This document shows positions 17,895 through 27,500 of a DNA stretch of 60,106 bases, one piece after another; position 1 is the first letter of the stretch; each line of letters opens with the position of its first letter. A program made the position numbers and the translations under genes. The DNA lies in contig JAFIHF010000017.1 in assembly GCA_017848855.1 (NCBI GenBank), positions 1-60,106 on the forward strand, written 5' to 3'. This stretch comes from Rhodanobacter denitrificans (GTDB taxonomy: Bacteria; Pseudomonadota; Gammaproteobacteria; Xanthomonadales; Rhodanobacteraceae). The notes under the pieces were generated by a model. The model was not told the origin of the DNA. It worked only from the letters and a program-made list of their open reading frames with translations, and ran no database searches.

Positions 17895-18662
17895 TCAGGG
17901 CGCCTGGTTGAACACCACGCCGGCCAGCTTCTCCGGCTCGAAATGGGCCACCGCCTGGCTGATCGCGGCGGGCGTGTCGCGACCGTAGCCGGCCACCACC
18001 ACCACGAAATCGGCGAGGTCGGAAAGGATGCGCGCGTCCGGCGAGCCCTTGATCGTGGGACCGTCCAAGAACAGGTAGCGGTCCGCGTAGCGGTGGCGCA
18101 TCGAATCGAGCAGCGCGTGCATGCGGAACGAGGAGAAATACTCGCCGCTGTCCTCGCGCACCTCGCCCGCCGGGATCAGCCGCAGGCGCGGCACACCGGT
18201 GGCGTAGATCCGCGACGCGATGCCCTGCGCGGGGTGATCCAGGAAATCGATCAGGCCGCCGTTGGCCGGATCGACGCCGAGCGCGCGGTGCTGCTCCGGG
18301 TAGCGCAGGTTGCAGTCGATCAGCAGGCTGGTGCGGGCCTCGTCGAAGGCGAACGCGGCGGCCAGGTTGCGCGCCACGAAGCTGGCCCCCGAGCCGGGGC
18401 TGACCGCGACCACCAGGGTGACGAAATTGCTGTCGCCGCCCATGCCGAGCAGGCGCGTGCGCAGCTCGCGGAAGACATCCGACTGCGCCCGCGACGAGGC
18501 ATCGCGGTGGATCAGCCGGCGCTCCTCCAGCTGCCGCGGGGCCAGCGCGCGCGGCTCGGCCATCAGCGCGATGGTATGCGCGGAGGCCTGCTGCGGCAGG
18601 TGGTCGGCGCCCTCCGCCTCGGCCCGCAGCACCGCGTCGGAAATCGATTTGTCGGGCTTCAT
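17895..18662 (-). CDS. Tyrosine autokinase (BY-kinase)-like protein with degenerate P-loop
   Basis: 255 residues starting ATG 18662, overlapping the chain-length gene's stop. The fold and position are those of CpsD/EpsG-type BY-kinases: an ExxRxxR helix (FRELRTRLL), a P-loop region, LLIDCNLRYP and a Walker B-like YLFLDGP. However, the Walker A motif reads PGSGAS (89-94) with alanine 93 replacing the ATP-binding lysine, Walker A' reads DCNLR instead of DxDxR, and there is no C-terminal tyrosine cluster. Kinase activity is therefore doubtful. It may instead be a structural partner that regulates chain length (inference). It could also retain weak ATP binding. Confidence 0.85.
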   Translation of the reverse strand: MKPDKSISDAVLRAEAEGADHLPQQASAHTIALMAEPRALAPRQLEERRLIHRDASSRAQSDVFRELRTRLLGMGGDSNFVTLVVAVSPGSGASFVARNLAAAFAFDEARTSLLIDCNLRYPEQHRALGVDPANGGLIDFLDHPAQGIASRIYATGVPRLRLIPAGEVREDSGEYFSSFRMHALLDSMRHRYADRYLFLDGPTIKGSPDARILSDLADFVVVVAGYGRDTPAAISQAVAHFEPEKLAGVVFNQAP

Positions 18663-20206
18663 GCCGCCCCCTTGAGCTTGAACACGAACAGCGTGAGGTA
18701 GGACAGCGCCACCACCGCCAGGATCAGCGCCAGCGCCAGGTTGCGCAGCCGTGCACGGCGCAGGTCCTCCGGCGTGGCGTAGTAGGGCACGGTGACCAGC
18801 ACGGGCAGGCCGGTCAGTCGCTCGAGCTGCTCGGCCGAGCGCACGCGCGGATCGAAGCGGGCGATGCCGAACAGCAGGCCCAGCGGCAGCGCCAGGCCGA
18901 GCAGGGTGCCGGCCACGGCGAAGTGCATGAAGCGCAGCCCGGTGGGGACCAGCGGCATCATCGCGGGGTTCTGCACGGCGAAGGTCAGGCCCTGCTGGGT
19001 GGCGTCCAGGTCCATCGACACGCGCGCGTTCTCGCGGCGCTTGAGCAGGTCCTGGTAGACGTCGCGGTTGACGTCGTAGTCGCGGGTCAGGTCGGCGGTG
19101 GCGTTCTCGGAACCGGCGATGCGGCGGCTGCGCTCGAGCTCGGACTGCAGCATCGCCTGGCTGGCGTTCATCCGCGCGGTGGTCGCGGCGATCTGGGCGC
19201 GCAGGTCGGTGAGCTGGCTCTTGATCTGCTGATACAGCGGGTTGAACTGCGCGCCGCCGTCGAGCGCGGTCGGCTTGCCGCCGGCCGCGTTGCGCCGTTG
19301 CTGCTCGGCTCGCGCCAGCTGCTGCTGCAGGTCCTGCATCTGGTGGCGCACGCGCACCACGTCGGGGTAGTCGTCGGTATAGGTGAGCAGCAGCTTGTTC
19401 AGTTGCGCCTGCAGCTCGGCCAACTGAGCCTGGTACAGGCCGGCCGCGGTCTGCACCGTGGAGACTTCCGACTCGCCGGACAGCTGCGCCGCCAGCGAGG
19501 CTTCCTGCGAGCGCTTCTCCATCAGGTCCATGCGCGCGTTTTCCACCTGCGTCCGCAACTCGTTGATGCGCGCGGCGGTGGCGGCCTCGCTGCCCGGACG
19601 CGCGTCGGCATTGCTCTCGCGGTAGGTCTTGAGCTTGTCCTCGGCGCTGGTGAGCTTGCGCTTGTAGGCCTCGACCTGGCCGTTGATGAAGTCGAACGCG
19701 TCGCGGCTCTCGCGCTGCTTGGAGGCCAGGCTCTCGCTGATGAACAGCTGGCCGAACAGGCGGGTGACCTTGTAGGTGCGCGCGGGATCGGAATCGAAGT
19801 AGCTGATGGTCAGCAGGTTGTCGCGCGAGAACTTCACCGTGGTGCGCGACTTGATGCCGTTGGCGATGCGGTCGAGCTCCACCGGGCTGGGATGGCTGTC
19901 CAGCCAGCCGCCTTGGGCGAGCACCTGGTCCAGCACCTTGTGGCTCAGGATCACCGCGCGCGCGATGTCGGCGCGGTTCGCGTTGCCGGTGGGCGTGGCG
20001 GCGCCCTTCATCAGCGGCGCGATGATGCTGCTCTCCTGCACCAGGATGGTGGTGGAGGCCTCGTACTTCTTCGGCCACAGCAGGCCCACGACCAGTGCGG
20101 CCAGCGTGATCGCGGCGAACACCAGCCCCAGCGCGACACGGCGGCGGCGGCCCTCCTCCAGCAGCACGGGCAGCAGGGCCTGCAGTGAAATCGCTTGTTC
20201 GTTCAT
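18659..20206 (-). CDS. Polysaccharide chain-length determinant (Wzz/GumC family)
   Basis: 515 residues. A short cytoplasmic start is followed by a membrane helix (about 24-44) and WPKKYEASTTILVQ, the Wzz-type periplasmic beginning. A long central region (about 150-400), rich in Gln, Ala, Glu and Arg, should form coiled coils. Membrane helices near 428-448 and 490-510 close the protein. The size and the LPVLVTVPYY segment between the last two helices resemble the exosortase-linked chain-length determinant. It acts in the inner membrane as the polysaccharide copolymerase, with the kinase-like protein as its cytoplasmic partner. The stop overlaps that gene's start. Confidence 0.88.
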   Translation of the reverse strand: MNEQAISLQALLPVLLEEGRRRRVALGLVFAAITLAALVVGLLWPKKYEASTTILVQESSIIAPLMKGAATPTGNANRADIARAVILSHKVLDQVLAQGGWLDSHPSPVELDRIANGIKSRTTVKFSRDNLLTISYFDSDPARTYKVTRLFGQLFISESLASKQRESRDAFDFINGQVEAYKRKLTSAEDKLKTYRESNADARPGSEAATAARINELRTQVENARMDLMEKRSQEASLAAQLSGESEVSTVQTAAGLYQAQLAELQAQLNKLLLTYTDDYPDVVRVRHQMQDLQQQLARAEQQRRNAAGGKPTALDGGAQFNPLYQQIKSQLTDLRAQIAATTARMNASQAMLQSELERSRRIAGSENATADLTRDYDVNRDVYQDLLKRRENARVSMDLDATQQGLTFAVQNPAMMPLVPTGLRFMHFAVAGTLLGLALPLGLLFGIARFDPRVRSAEQLERLTGLPVLVTVPYYATPEDLRRARLRNLALALILAVVALSYLTLFVFKLKGAA

Positions 20207-20248
20207 GGCGCTCGCCTCTTCTCCTTGAGGCCCCCTCGGGCGTCTGTT

Positions 20249-20878
20249 TTAGAAACTGCGCTGCGGCACCGTGATCACGTCACCGGGCTGCAGCGGATAG
20301 TTGGTGGCCAGGTCGCCGTCGTTGAGGATCTTGCCCAGGCGCACGGCATAGGCCTGGTTTTCCCCCTGGCCGGCGTGGCGGTAGAGCTCGGTGCGGTCCG
20401 GCGAGGCGAATTCGGTGACGCCGCCGGCAGCGAGCACCACGTCGAGCACGGTCATGCCCTGGCGATAGGGCAGTGAGACGGGCGTGCGCACGGCGCCGGT
20501 GACGCGCACGCGGGCCAGGTATTCGTGGCTGCGCAGCTGGGTCAGGATCACCGCCACCTGCGGGTCGCGCACGTAGGCCGTCAGCTTGTCGCGGATCACC
20601 GCGGCCACTTCCTCCGGCGTCTGCCCGCCGGCCTGCACGTCACCGATCAGCGGCACGGTGATCTTGCCGTCCGGACGCACCGGCACCGACACGCTGAGGT
20701 CGGGGTTGTGCCACACGGAGACCTGCAACTGATCGTCCACGCCGATGCGGTAATTGCTGACCGCCATGGCGTCGGTGCTGGCTTTCGGCGGCTGGGTCGA
20801 TGGCGTCACTGAAGCGCAGCCACCTACTACAAACGCCAGCAGCAGTACAACGAGCACGATCAATCGCTTCATGGTCAT
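20249..20878 (-). CDS. Polysaccharide export lipoprotein (Wza/EpsE-like)
   Basis: 209 residues. The N-terminus MTMKRLIVLVVLLLAFVVGG precedes a lipobox cysteine (VVGGCAS), so it is lipidated. YRIGVDDQLQVSVWHNPDLS and VRPDGKITVPLIGDVQAGGQT are the polysaccharide export (Poly_export) signature, followed by an SLBB-type domain (RVTGAVRTPVSLPYRQGMTV) and an ending PGDVITVPQRSF. It lacks the C-terminal amphipathic helix of E. coli Wza, so it probably needs the EpsL-like barrel to cross the outer membrane (inference). First gene of the leftward EPS operon. ATG 20872 is an alternative start. Confidence 0.9.
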   Translation of the reverse strand: MTMKRLIVLVVLLLAFVVGGCASVTPSTQPPKASTDAMAVSNYRIGVDDQLQVSVWHNPDLSVSVPVRPDGKITVPLIGDVQAGGQTPEEVAAVIRDKLTAYVRDPQVAVILTQLRSHEYLARVRVTGAVRTPVSLPYRQGMTVLDVVLAAGGVTEFASPDRTELYRHAGQGENQAYAVRLGKILNDGDLATNYPLQPGDVITVPQRSF

Positions 20879-20904
20879 TCCCCTGAATTCGTGACCTCAA
20901 CGTT

Positions 20905-20932
20905 AGCATATCGTAAATGGACAAGCCGTAAA
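20905..20932 (-). promoter_or_regulatory. Candidate promoter of the leftward EPS operon
   Basis: On the minus strand, TTTACG (20932-20927) and TATGCT (20910-20905) are 16 bp apart, inside the only AT-rich patch between the RND operon and the Wza-like gene. The -35 match is moderate. The rest of 20879-21211 (333 bp) shows no gene; a weak CGCCCT/AGGGCG stem near 21167-21190 may end the RND transcript, but it has no T-tract. Confidence 0.4.
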
Positions 20933-21211
20933 TCGGTGTGAAGTCGCCTTGCGCCGACAATCGCCATCGGCGCAGGCCGACAGGGCGCATCGTTCCGGGA
21001 TGGCTTGCGCAGCGGAAAAGCCGGTGTGCCGCACGGGCAAGCGATGTCGCGCAGGCCCACGCATCCGATGTGTTCGGCAAGGCCATGCGCGGGAACGGGC
21101 CGAGGCAGGCAAACGGCTTCACCTGCCGATGGCAATGGACCTGGGCGCCGCGCGCCGAAACGCGTGCAACGCCCTCGCCTCTCGACAAGGGCGGGCACGA
21201 ACCCGGGCGGA

Positions 21212-24200
21212 TCAGCCCGGCAGCCGCACCGGCGGCGCGCGTCGGGCGCGCCGCTGTTCGGCGCGGCGGGCGCGCCAGGCCTTCCAGCGCGCGCCGAGGC
21301 AGGAGAACACCACGTACAGCGCCGGGGTCGAGAGCAGGGTCAGGCTTTGCGAGATCAGCAGGCCGCCGATCAGCGCGATGCCGAGCGGACGGCGCAGCTC
21401 GCTGCCCTCGCCCAAGCCGATCGCGATCGGCAGCGCGGCGAGGATCGCCACCATGGTGGTCATCATGATCGGGCGGAAGCGCACCAGGCAGGCCTCGTGC
21501 GCGGCGTCGAGCGGGCTCTTGCCGTGCTCGCGCTCGGCCACCAGGGCGAAGTCGATCATCATGATCGCGTTCTTCTTCACGATGCCGATCAAGAGCACCA
21601 GCGCGATCTGCGCGATCACCGAGAGTTCGGTGTTGGTGAGCCACAGCGCCAGCAGCGCGCCCGCGCCGGCGGCGGGCAGGGTGGAGAGGATGGTCACCGG
21701 GTGGATCAGGTTCTCGTACAGCATGCCCAGCACGATGTAGACGGTGAGCACGGCGGCCAGGATCAGCCAGCCCATGCCGCCCTGCATCTCGCGGTAGCGG
21801 CGGAAGTCGCCGCCGACGTTGAGCTTGATGTCGCCCGGCATGCGCATGTTGCTCACCGTGGCCTGCACGATGCCCATCGCCTCGCCCATGCTCACGCCCG
21901 GCGCGAGGTTGAAGCTGAGGTTCATCGTGGTGTACTGGTTCTGGTGGGTGATCGAGCTGGGCGCCAGCCCCGGCACCTGCTTCGCGATCGCGGTGAGCGG
22001 CACCATCTTGCCCGTGCTGGAGCGCACGTAGACCTGGTTCAGCGCTTCCGGCGTGGCGGTCTGGTTCGGCAGCGCGTTCACCACCACCTTGTACTGGTTG
22101 ATGTCGGAGTAGATGGTGGACACCTGGCGCTGGCCGAAGGCGTCGTACAGCGCGCCGTCGATCGCGCCGATCGACACGCCGAGGCGCGCCGCGGTGGCGC
22201 GGTCGATCACGATGTTCTGGCGCAGGCCGCCCTCGTCCACGTCGCTGCCCACGTCCTGCAGCTTGGGATTCTTCTTCAGCTCGTTGACCAGCCTCGGCAG
22301 CCACAGCTCCAGCTCGGCGAGGTCGTTGCCCTGCAGGCCGATCTGGTATTGCGCGCCCTGACTGCTGCCGCCGCCGCTGGCGCTGGGCAGGTCCTGCAGC
22401 GGGCGCAGGCGCAGGTTGAGGTCGGGGTACTTCGCCGCCTTGGCGCTGAGCCGCGCCAGCACCGCGAAGGTGTCGTCCTGGCGGCCCTCGGCGCGGGTCT
22501 TCAGGTCGATGCTGAACGCGCCGCTGGTGCCCTGCCGGCTGCTGCCCAGGCGGGTGCCCACGGTGGCCACGTCGGGATCGGCCAGCAGCATGTCGGTGAG
22601 CCGCTGCAGGCGCTGCTCGCTCTGCGCGAAGGAGACGGTGGCGCTGGAGCTGGCGCGGCCCCAGATCAGGCCGGTGTCCTGCGGCGGGAACAGGCCGCTC
22701 TTGACCACGCCGAACAGGAAGAACGTGGCCACGATCAGCGCCAGCGGGGTCAGCGCGAACGCCAGCGCGTGGCGCAGCGAGAAGTTCAGCGCGCGGCTGT
22801 AGATCGCCAGCATGCCGGCGTGGAAGCGGTCGAGCAGGCGACCCAGCCGCGACGGCGCGGGCTGCGCCTGCCCGGCATGCCCGCGCAGGAAGCGCCCGCA
22901 CAGCGCCGGGGTGAGCGTGAGCGAAACCAGCGCCGACATCACGATCGCCGCCACCAGGGTCACCGCGAAGTCGTGCATGAACATGCCGGTGTAGCCGCCG
23001 GCGAACAGCAGCGGGATGAACACGGCGATCAGCGAGGCGGTGATCGAGACGATGGTGAAGCCGATCTCCTTCGCGCCGGCGAGCGTCGCCTCCATCCGCG
23101 TCATGCCGGCGTCGATGTGGCGGATGATGTTCTCGATCACCACGATCGCATCGTCCACCACGAAGCCGATCGCGATCACCAGCGCGAGCAGGGTGAGGTT
23201 GTTCAGCGTGTAGCCGAGGATGTACATCGCCACGAAGCCGCCGGCCAGCGACAGCGGCACCGCCACCGCGGCGATCAGCGTCGGCGCCAGCCGGCGCAGG
23301 AACAGCGCCATCGTCAGCACCACCATCGCCAGCGAGATCAGCAGCGTGGCCTGCACCTCGCGCAGCGAGGCGCGGATCGTCGGCGTGTCGTCGAAGAACG
23401 GCGTCATCACCGTGCCCGGCTGCAGGTAGTTGCGCAGCAGCGGCAGCTGGGCGCGCACCTCGTCCACCGTGGCGATCACGTTCGCATCGGCCTTCTTGAA
23501 CACGTACAGCAGGATCGCCGGCTTGCCCTGGAACCAGGCCGCCTGGTAGGCGTCCTGGGTGCCCGCGTACACGTGCGCCACGTCGGACAGCCGCACCGGC
23601 GTGCCGCCCTTCATCGCGATCACCAGCTTGGCGAAGTCGTCGGCGCTGTGCAGCTGGGCGGTGGCGCTGATCGCCATGGTGGTCTTGCCGTTGGACAGGA
23701 AGCCCTCCGGCGAGGTGACGTTGGCGGCCACCAGCGCATTGCGCAGTTCGTCCGGCGAGATGCCCATCGCGTTCAGCGCGCGCAGGTTCACGTCGACGCG
23801 GATCGCCGGCGTGGCGGCGCCGGCGATGTCCACCGAGGAGACGCCCTTCAGCTGGCGCAGCCGCTGCGCCAGCAGGGTGTCGGCCACGTTGTACAGCTGC
23901 GCCGCCGACTGCGTCTCCGAGGTCAGCGCGATCGCGATGATCGGGTCGTCGTTCGGGTTCGCCTTCTGGTAGCTCGGCGCGCCGTTCAGCCCGCTCGGCA
24001 GGTCGGGCAGCGCGGCGTTGATCGCGGCCTGCACGTCGCGCGCGGCGGAGTCCAGGTTCACGCCGTTGTTGAACATCATGAAGACGAAGGTGCCGCCTTC
24101 GGAACTGTGCGAGTTCATCATCTGGATGCCCGGCACCTGGCCCAGGTGCCGCTCCAGCGGCGCGGCCACGGTGGAGGCCATGGTCGAGGCGTCCGCGCCG

Positions 24201-24355
24201 GCCTGGCTGGCCTGCACGAAGATCGCGGGGAACTGCATGTTCGGCAGCGCCGACACGCCCAGCAGCAGGTAGCAGATCATGCCGGCCACGAACACGCCCA
24301 TCGCCAGCAGCGAGGTGCCGATCGGGCGGCGGATGAAGGCGCCGGAGATGTTCAT
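21212..24355 (-). CDS. mdtC: RND efflux permease, MdtC-like
   Basis: 1047 residues from ATG 24355 (MNISGAFIRRPIGTSLL); a GTG 9 bp upstream is in frame but less likely. Inner-membrane proton-driven RND transporter with 12 helices and two large periplasmic loops. The proton-relay aspartates of TM4 (IGFVVDDAIVVIENI) and the conserved second-half GIVKKNAIMMIDFA block are present. It is the second of two different permease genes, the arrangement of MdtBC, where two paralogues form a mixed trimer. Substrate range (drugs, bile salts, metals) cannot be read from sequence. It is separated from the upstream permease by 146 bp containing a strong hairpin, which may set their ratio. Confidence 0.9.
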   Translation of the reverse strand: MNISGAFIRRPIGTSLLAMGVFVAGMICYLLLGVSALPNMQFPAIFVQASQAGADASTMASTVAAPLERHLGQVPGIQMMNSHSSEGGTFVFMMFNNGVNLDSAARDVQAAINAALPDLPSGLNGAPSYQKANPNDDPIIAIALTSETQSAAQLYNVADTLLAQRLRQLKGVSSVDIAGAATPAIRVDVNLRALNAMGISPDELRNALVAANVTSPEGFLSNGKTTMAISATAQLHSADDFAKLVIAMKGGTPVRLSDVAHVYAGTQDAYQAAWFQGKPAILLYVFKKADANVIATVDEVRAQLPLLRNYLQPGTVMTPFFDDTPTIRASLREVQATLLISLAMVVLTMALFLRRLAPTLIAAVAVPLSLAGGFVAMYILGYTLNNLTLLALVIAIGFVVDDAIVVIENIIRHIDAGMTRMEATLAGAKEIGFTIVSITASLIAVFIPLLFAGGYTGMFMHDFAVTLVAAIVMSALVSLTLTPALCGRFLRGHAGQAQPAPSRLGRLLDRFHAGMLAIYSRALNFSLRHALAFALTPLALIVATFFLFGVVKSGLFPPQDTGLIWGRASSSATVSFAQSEQRLQRLTDMLLADPDVATVGTRLGSSRQGTSGAFSIDLKTRAEGRQDDTFAVLARLSAKAAKYPDLNLRLRPLQDLPSASGGGSSQGAQYQIGLQGNDLAELELWLPRLVNELKKNPKLQDVGSDVDEGGLRQNIVIDRATAARLGVSIGAIDGALYDAFGQRQVSTIYSDINQYKVVVNALPNQTATPEALNQVYVRSSTGKMVPLTAIAKQVPGLAPSSITHQNQYTTMNLSFNLAPGVSMGEAMGIVQATVSNMRMPGDIKLNVGGDFRRYREMQGGMGWLILAAVLTVYIVLGMLYENLIHPVTILSTLPAAGAGALLALWLTNTELSVIAQIALVLLIGIVKKNAIMMIDFALVAEREHGKSPLDAAHEACLVRFRPIMMTTMVAILAALPIAIGLGEGSELRRPLGIALIGGLLISQSLTLLSTPALYVVFSCLGARWKAWRARRAEQRRARRAPPVRLPG

Positions 24356-24428
24356 GCCCCGCACCCGTGGCGATGCGGCGCGGAAAGGCGGGTGGAAAGG
24401 CTGCGATTCATGTCCTGCTCAACGTGCA

Positions 24429-24458
24429 CGCGGCGAAACGGTTGATCGTTTCGCCGCG
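24429..24458 (-). other. 12-bp perfect hairpin between the two RND permease genes
   Basis: CGCGGCGAAACG pairs with CGTTTCGCCGCG around a 6-nt loop. There is no T-tract after it on the minus strand, so it is not a standard terminator. It could stabilise the upstream mRNA end or reduce read-through into the second permease (inference). The sequence between the genes is otherwise featureless. Confidence 0.6.
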
Positions 24459-24501
24459 CTGGATGCGCACCGTCGCGCGGTGCCGGGTAGCGTAGTACGC
24501 C

Positions 24502-27500
24502 TCAAGGCGCCGTGCCGTCGGCCTGCATGCGGGCCTGCGCGCGCCGCTCGCGGCGCGCGCGCAACCAGTCCTGGAAACGCTCCATGTACAGGTAGATCAC
24601 CGGCGTGGTGTACAGCGTCACCAGCTGCGACAGCAGCAGGCCGCCCACGATGGAGACGCCCAGCGGCCGGCGCAGCTCGGCGCCGATGCCGTTGCCCAGC
24701 GCCAGCGGCAGCGCGCCCAGCATCGCCGCGGCGGTGGTCATCATGATCGGGCGGAAGCGCAGCAGGCAGGCGCGGTGGATCGCGTCGCGCGCGCTCATGC
24801 CCTTGCGCTGCGCCTCGATCGCGAAGTCGATCATCATGATCGCGTTCTTCTTCACGATGCCGATCAGGAGCACGATGCCGACGATGCCGTCCACCGACAG
24901 GTCCATGCCGAACAGGATCAGCGCGAGCAGCGCGCCCACGCCGGCCGGCGGCAGCGTGGAGATGATCGTCAGCGGGTGAATGTAGCTCTCGTACAGCACG
25001 CCCAGCACGATGTAGATCACCACGATCGCGGCGAGCAGCAGCAGCACCTCGTCGCCGAGGCTGCTGGAGAACTCCGCCGCCTTGCCGATGAACTCGCCGC
25101 GCACCTGCGGCGGGAAGTTCAGCTGCGCCTCGACCTGGTGGATCGCCGTCACCGCGTCGGACAGCGAATAGCCCGGCGCCACGTTGAACGACAGCGTCAC
25201 CGCCGGCAGCTGCTGCTGGTGGCTGATCACCAGCGGCGCGCTGGTGACCTGCGCGCTGACCAGCGAGGACAGCGGGATGGTGCCGCCGGCGCCGATCTGG
25301 AAGCCCACGTTGCCGGTGTTGCCGATGCCCGACGGCGTGGCCGAGTTGCTGGACTTCAGCTGGCCGAAGCTGGTGGCGGTCGAGCCGGTGAGCGCGCCGT
25401 TGCCGTTGCCGCGCACGGTGAGCTGGTCGAGCAATCCGGTGGTGGTGCGGAACTGCGGCGCCACCTCCATCACCACGCGGTACTGGTTCAACTGGGTGAA
25501 GATGGTGGAGATCTGGCGCTGGCCGAACGCGTCGTACAGCGTGTCGTCGATGGTCTGCACCGGCACGCCGAGGCGCGAGGCCTTCTCGCGGTCGATGGTG
25601 AGCTTGAGCGCGTTGCCCTGGTCGGCGAGGTTGTTGTCCACGTCGGCCAGCTCGGCGCGCTGGCGCAGCGCCTGGGTCATTTCGGTGGCGTACTTCGCCA
25701 GCTCGGCGGTGTTGGTGTCCGACAGCGCGTACTGGTACTCGGTGGCGGAGACGCGGCTGTCCAGGGTCACGTCCTGCACCGGCTTGAGGTACAGCGCCAC
25801 GCCGGGGATGCCGGCCACCGCGTGCTGCAGGCGCGGCAGGATCTTGTCCAGGCCGTCGCGCTTGCCGCGGTCCTTCAGCACGATCGAGAGCTGGCCCTGG
25901 TTCAGCGTGGGGTTGATCGTGCCGGCACCGATGAACGCGGCCACGCCGGCCACCGCCGGATCCTTGCGCAGCGCCTCGGCGACCGCGCGGGTGCGCTGCT
26001 CCATCGCCGGAAACGCCACGTTCTGGTCGGCCTGCACCACGCCGGTGATCATGCCGGTGTCCTGCTCGGGCAGCAGGCCCTTGGGGATCGCGATGTACAG
26101 GAACACGGTGAACGCCACCGCGGCGGCGGCCACCAGGATCATCAGCTTCTGGTGGTCGAGCACCCAGTCCAGCGTGCGCTCGTACAGGCCCACGGTGCGC
26201 GCCCACACGGTGCGCTTGCCGGCGGCGAGGTGGCGCTCGTGCGCGTCCTCGCCCTCGGGCAGCTGGTCGGGCTTGAGCAGGTAGGCGCACATCATCGGCG
26301 TCAGCGTCAGCGACACCAGCATCGAGATCGCCACCGCGATGGTCAGCACCCAGGCGAACTCGTGGAACAGGCGGCCGGTGACGCCGGGCATCAGCAGCAG
26401 CGGCAGGAACACCGCGATCAGCGACACGGTCAGCGACAGCACGGTGAAGCCGATCTCCTTCGCGCCCAGCTCGGCCGCCTCCTTGCCGTCCTTGCCCTGC
26501 TCGATGTAGCGCACGATGTTCTCGATCATCACGATCGCATCGTCCACCACGAAGCCGGTGGCCACGGTGAGCGCCATCAGCGAGAGGTTGTCCAGCGACA
26601 TGCTGGTGAAGCTCATCACGCCGAACGTGCCGAGCAGCGACAGCGGCACCGCCACCGACGGGATCACCGTGGCCCACAGCCGGCGCAGGAACACGAAGAT
26701 CACCGCCACCACCAGGAAGATGGTCAGCAGCAGGGTGAACTGCACGTCCTCGACCGAGGCACGGATGGTGATGGTGCGGTCGGCGAACACGTCGAGGTGC
26801 ACGTCGGCCGGCAGCGCGGCGCGCAGCTCGGGCAGGATCTGGCGGATCTGCTGTACCGTCTGCACGATGTTCGCGCCGGGCTGGCGACGGATGTCGAGCA
26901 GCACCGCGGGCTTGCCGTTCGCCCACGCGGCGAGCTGGTCGTTCTCCACCCCGTCGACCACCTTGGCCACGTCGGAGAGCATCACCGGCGCGCCGTTCTT
27001 GTAGCTGATGATGGTGTTCTGGTACTCGGCGGCGTCCTTCAGCTGGTCGTTGGTGCCGATCGAGTAGCTCTGCGTCTTGCCGTTCAGCGTGCCCTTGGGC
27101 GCGTTGACGTTGGCCTGGGTCAGCGCGCTGCGCACGTCCTCCATGGTCAGGCCGAGGTTGGACAGCTGCGCCGGGTTCACCTGCACGCGCACCGCGGGGC
27201 GCACGTTGCCGGCGATCGAGACCAGGCCCACGCCCGGCACCTGCGACAGCTTCTGCGCGAGGATCGAGTCGGCGTAGTCGTTGACGTCGCGCAGCGGGCG
27301 GCTGTCCGACTGCAGCGACAAGGTGAGGATCGGCGCGTCGGCCGGGTTCACCCGGTTGTACACCGGCGGGTACGGCAGGTTGTTCGGCAGCACGCCGCGC
27401 GCCTGGTTGATCGCCGCCTGCACGTCCTGCGCAGCCACGTCGATGTCGCGGTTCATCGAGAACTGCAGGATGATCGTGGACAGGCCCGCGGAGGAGTCCG

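Noticed and set aside
1-20878. Exosortase or PEP-CTERM protein gene inside the EPS region
   Set aside because: All frames in the locus are accounted for, and none shows the exosortase membrane topology or a PEP-CTERM tail. They may lie upstream of the window.
24429-24458. Hairpin as a standard terminator
   Set aside because: The stem is strong, but no T-tract follows on the transcribed strand, and the second permease has no separate promoter that I can see.
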